Origin: an uncultured Prevotella sp.
Lineage (GTDB): Bacteria > Bacteroidota > Bacteroidia > Bacteroidales > Bacteroidaceae
DNA length: 64,000 nt
Assembly (NCBI GenBank): GCA_944320235.1
Contig: CALUGQ010000027.1
Location: 62,001-126,000, forward strand
Reading direction: 5' to 3'
Part shown: positions 61,465-64,000 of the stretch, in pieces
Layout: the number at the start of each line of letters is the position of its first letter
Numbering within the stretch: the stretch's first letter is position 1
Notes under the pieces: model-generated
Told to the model about the DNA's origin: nothing
Database searches by the model: none
The model's input: the letters and a program-made list of their open reading frames with translations, nothing else
Program-made: the position numbers and the translations under genes

Positions 61465-64000
61465 ATGAATGAAAAAAGAGTTTATACCTTTGGCAACGGA
61501 AAGGCTGAAGGTAAGGCAGACATGAGGAATCTGCTTGGCGGCAAAGGCGCGAACCTGGCCGAGATGAACCTAATTGGCGTGCCAGTACCTCCTGGATTCA
61601 CCATCACGACAGATGTGTGCAATGAGTATTTTGAGAAAGGCAAGGACGATGTGGTCGCCTTGCTTAAGGATGATGTGGCGAAGGCCGTCGGCCATATAGA
61701 AGGCTTGATGAACAGCAAGTTTGGCGACATCGACAACCCGTTGCTCGTAAGTGTCCGTTCAGGTGCGCGCGCTTCGATGCCTGGTATGATGGATACCATA
61801 CTCAACCTCGGCCTTAACGACGAGGTGGTGGAAGGCTTGGCCCGCAAGACCGGCAATGAGCGCTTTGCATACGACAGCTATCGCCGTTTTGTGCAGATGT
61901 ATGGCGACGTGGTGCTGGGCATGAAGCCAGTGAACAAGGAAGACATCGACCCGTTTGAGGCAATAATACAGAAAGTGAAGGCCCAGCGCGGCATCACCCT
62001 CGACAATGAGATGAATGTGAGCGAGCTGAAGCAGCTCGTAAGTCTCTTCAAGGCAGCAATCAAGGAACAGACAGGCAAGGACTTCCCGTCGGATCCCATG
62101 GAGCAGTTGTGGGGGGCCATTTGTGCTGTGTTCGATTCTTGGATGAACGAGCGTGCTATCCTGTATCGCAAGATGGAGGGCATACCGGCAGAGTGGGGTA
62201 CGGCCGTGACAGTCATGGCGATGGTGTTCGGCAACATGGGCAACACGTCGGCTACTGGTGTTTGCTTCAGCCGTGATGCAGCCACAGGCGAGAACATATT
62301 CAACGGGGAATACCTAGTCAACGCTCAGGGTGAGGATGTCGTAGCCGGCATACGCACTCCGCAGCAGATTACAATCGAAGGCTCTCGCCGTTGGGCTGCA
62401 CAGCAAGGTATAGAGGAGAGCGTGCGCGCAAGCAAATATCCATCGATGGAAGAGGCTATGCCAGAGATTTACGCACAGCTCAATGCTTTGCAGGACAAGC
62501 TGGAGAAGCATTATCATGACATGCAGGACATGGAGTTCACCGTGCAGGAAGGCAAACTGTGGTTCTTGCAGACCCGCAACGGCAAACGCACAGGTACGGC
62601 CATGGTGAAGATTGCCATGGACTTGCTCCGTGAAGGTGAAATCGACGAGAAGACCGCGCTCTTGCGTTGTGAGCCCAACAAGCTTGACGAACTTCTGCAC
62701 CCTGTGTTTGACAAGGAGGCCTTGAAGAAAGCTAAGGTGCTTACGCGCGGCCTGCCAGCATCCCCCGGTGCCGCCTGCGGCCAGATAGTATTTTTTGCCG
62801 ATGATGCAGAGGAATGGCACGCCAAAGGCCACCAGGTGGTCATGGTCAGGATAGAGACCAGTCCTGAAGACTTGGCAGGCATGTCGGCCGCAGAAGGCAT
62901 ACTGACAGCACGTGGCGGCATGACATCCCATGCTGCCGTGGTGGCACGTGGCATGGGCAAGTGCTGCGTGTCGGGTGCCGGCGCGATAAACGTTGACTAC
63001 AAGGCACGCACTGTAGAGATAGACGGAGTAGTGCTGAAGGAAGGCGACTATCTCTCGCTCAATGGCTCAACAGGCGAAGTGTATTATGGTGAGGTAAAGA
63101 CAAAACCGGCAGAGGTTACAGGCGATTTTGCAGACTTGATGAATCTCTGCAACAAATACACCAAGCTCGTAGTACGCACAAATGCGGACACTCCTCACGA
63201 CGCTGAGGTCGCGCGTAATTTTGGTGCTGTCGGCATAGGCCTTTGCCGCACTGAGCATATGTTCTTTGAAAACGAGAAAATCAAGGCCATGCGCGAGATG
63301 ATATTGGCAGATACGGTGGAAGGGCGAGAGAAAGCTCTCGAGAAGTTGCTGCCTTACCAGAAACAGGATTTCTACGGTATACTCAAGGCCATGGATGGCT
63401 ATCCAGTGAACATTCGCTTGCTCGACCCGCCTTTGCATGAGTTTGTGCCTCATGACCTGGCAGGGCAGGAAACTATGGCCAAGGAAATGGGCGTATCGGT
63501 GCAGGAAATCCAGCACAGGGTTAACAGCCTCAGTGAGCACAACCCGATGCTCGGCCATCGAGGGTGCCGCTTGGGCAATACTTATCCTGAGATAACGGCC
63601 ATGCAGACAAAAGCCATACTCGGGGCTGCAATCCAGCTGAAGAAGGAAGGATATGACCCGCATCCCGAAATCATGGTGCCGCTGATTGGCATTGTGAATG
63701 AGTTTGACGCGCAGGAGAAAGTTATTCGAGATACAGCGAAAGAATTGTTTGAGGAGGAAGGCGTTGAGATACCGTTCCGCGTCGGTACGATGATAGAGAT
63801 TCCTCGTGCGGCCCTCACTGCCGATAACATTGCTAAGAAGGCAGAATACTTCAGCTTCGGCACCAATGACCTTACGCAGATGACGTTTGGCTACAGCCGC
63901 GATGACATCGCAAGCTTCTTGCCTGTATATCTTGACAAGAAAATCTTGAACGTTGACCCGTTCCAGGTGCTTGACCAGAATGGAGTGGGGCAGCTGATAA
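61465..64000 (+). CDS. ppdK: Pyruvate, phosphate dikinase (3' end cut by window edge)
   Basis: 845 codons present of an expected ~900. Interconverts pyruvate, ATP and phosphate with PEP, AMP and pyrophosphate. N-terminal ATP-grasp domain: LLGGKGANLAEMN, VSVRSGARASMPGMMDT, and FLQTRNGKRTG. The phosphohistidine domain holds GGMTSHAAVVARGMGK with the catalytic His. The PEP domain has IGLCRTEHMFFE, GHRGCRLGN and FSFGTNDLTQMTFG. The remaining C-terminal Cys region lies beyond the edge. In Bacteroidales this enzyme links PEP and pyruvate with pyrophosphate metabolism. Confidence 0.96.
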   Translation, partial: MNEKRVYTFGNGKAEGKADMRNLLGGKGANLAEMNLIGVPVPPGFTITTDVCNEYFEKGKDDVVALLKDDVAKAVGHIEGLMNSKFGDIDNPLLVSVRSGARASMPGMMDTILNLGLNDEVVEGLARKTGNERFAYDSYRRFVQMYGDVVLGMKPVNKEDIDPFEAIIQKVKAQRGITLDNEMNVSELKQLVSLFKAAIKEQTGKDFPSDPMEQLWGAICAVFDSWMNERAILYRKMEGIPAEWGTAVTVMAMVFGNMGNTSATGVCFSRDAATGENIFNGEYLVNAQGEDVVAGIRTPQQITIEGSRRWAAQQGIEESVRASKYPSMEEAMPEIYAQLNALQDKLEKHYHDMQDMEFTVQEGKLWFLQTRNGKRTGTAMVKIAMDLLREGEIDEKTALLRCEPNKLDELLHPVFDKEALKKAKVLTRGLPASPGAACGQIVFFADDAEEWHAKGHQVVMVRIETSPEDLAGMSAAEGILTARGGMTSHAAVVARGMGKCCVSGAGAINVDYKARTVEIDGVVLKEGDYLSLNGSTGEVYYGEVKTKPAEVTGDFADLMNLCNKYTKLVVRTNADTPHDAEVARNFGAVGIGLCRTEHMFFENEKIKAMREMILADTVEGREKALEKLLPYQKQDFYGILKAMDGYPVNIRLLDPPLHEFVPHDLAGQETMAKEMGVSVQEIQHRVNSLSEHNPMLGHRGCRLGNTYPEITAMQTKAILGAAIQLKKEGYDPHPEIMVPLIGIVNEFDAQEKVIRDTAKELFEEEGVEIPFRVGTMIEIPRAALTADNIAKKAEYFSFGTNDLTQMTFGYSRDDIASFLPVYLDKKILNVDPFQVLDQNGVGQLI

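Overview
The window is chromosomal DNA of a Bacteroidota member, most likely Bacteroidales close to Prevotella. The evidence is the TAnnTTTG -7 promoter element with a TTG about 19 bases upstream before many genes, scarce Shine-Dalgarno sites, tRNAs without encoded CCA, an ilvD-ilvB-ilvN-thioesterase-ilvC operon, a serine palmitoyltransferase, a DUF4301 protein, an EFR1-type flavodoxin/ferredoxin, and two secreted proteins whose ends resemble type IX secretion sorting signals. No phage, transposon, integrase, CRISPR array or rRNA operon is visible. Both ends cut genes.

Layout. 1-3639 (minus): an ECF sigma factor, a membrane anti-sigma-like protein and a secreted protein cut by the left edge, downstream of a secreted thioredoxin-fold protein. 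4367-10521 (plus): branched-chain amino acid synthesis with an acyl-ACP thioesterase inside the operon. 11076-17676 (minus): NudC-like NADH pyrophosphatase, a 5'-nucleotidase without signal peptide, glutamate dehydrogenase and malic enzyme. 18125-21633 (plus): TetR regulator, SGNH hydrolase and MBOAT acyltransferase. 21756-25598: DUF4301 protein and a RelA/SpoT homologue. 25658-28705 (minus): PepD, a small lipoprotein, tRNA-Ser, two tRNA-Glu and TcdA. 28919-32265: Skp/OmpH-like lipoprotein, facing an M6-type protease and an EFR1 protein. 32974-38451 (plus): a complete RND efflux system. 38739-40638: GH25 lysozyme and a zinc-ribbon membrane protein. 40971-44251: FeoB-associated-type Cys-rich peptide, Nudix hydrolase and lipid kinase, divergent from serine palmitoyltransferase and tRNA-Pro. 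44326-50952: a GHL10-type glycosidase, then a beta-barrel protein, NadC, M23 peptidase and C69 peptidase. 51179-60748 (minus): HAD phosphatase, SLC13 carrier, DUF3298 lipoprotein, Pgk, split LysO, RecQ and RecJ. 61465-end (plus): pyruvate phosphate dikinase.

Most of this is core metabolism. The less ordinary signals lie between genes. (i) A degenerate repeat with exact 22-base period recurs in at least five large intergenic regions, and related units form long hairpins elsewhere. (ii) Four convergent gene junctions carry 23-25 bp near-perfect inverted repeats. (iii) Promoter elements lie so close to the start codons of the EFR1 and lipid-kinase genes that leaderless mRNAs are predicted. (iv) A serine palmitoyltransferase shares a divergent promoter region with a lipid kinase. 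Several gene pairs overlap by exactly four bases (ATGA), which suggests translational coupling.
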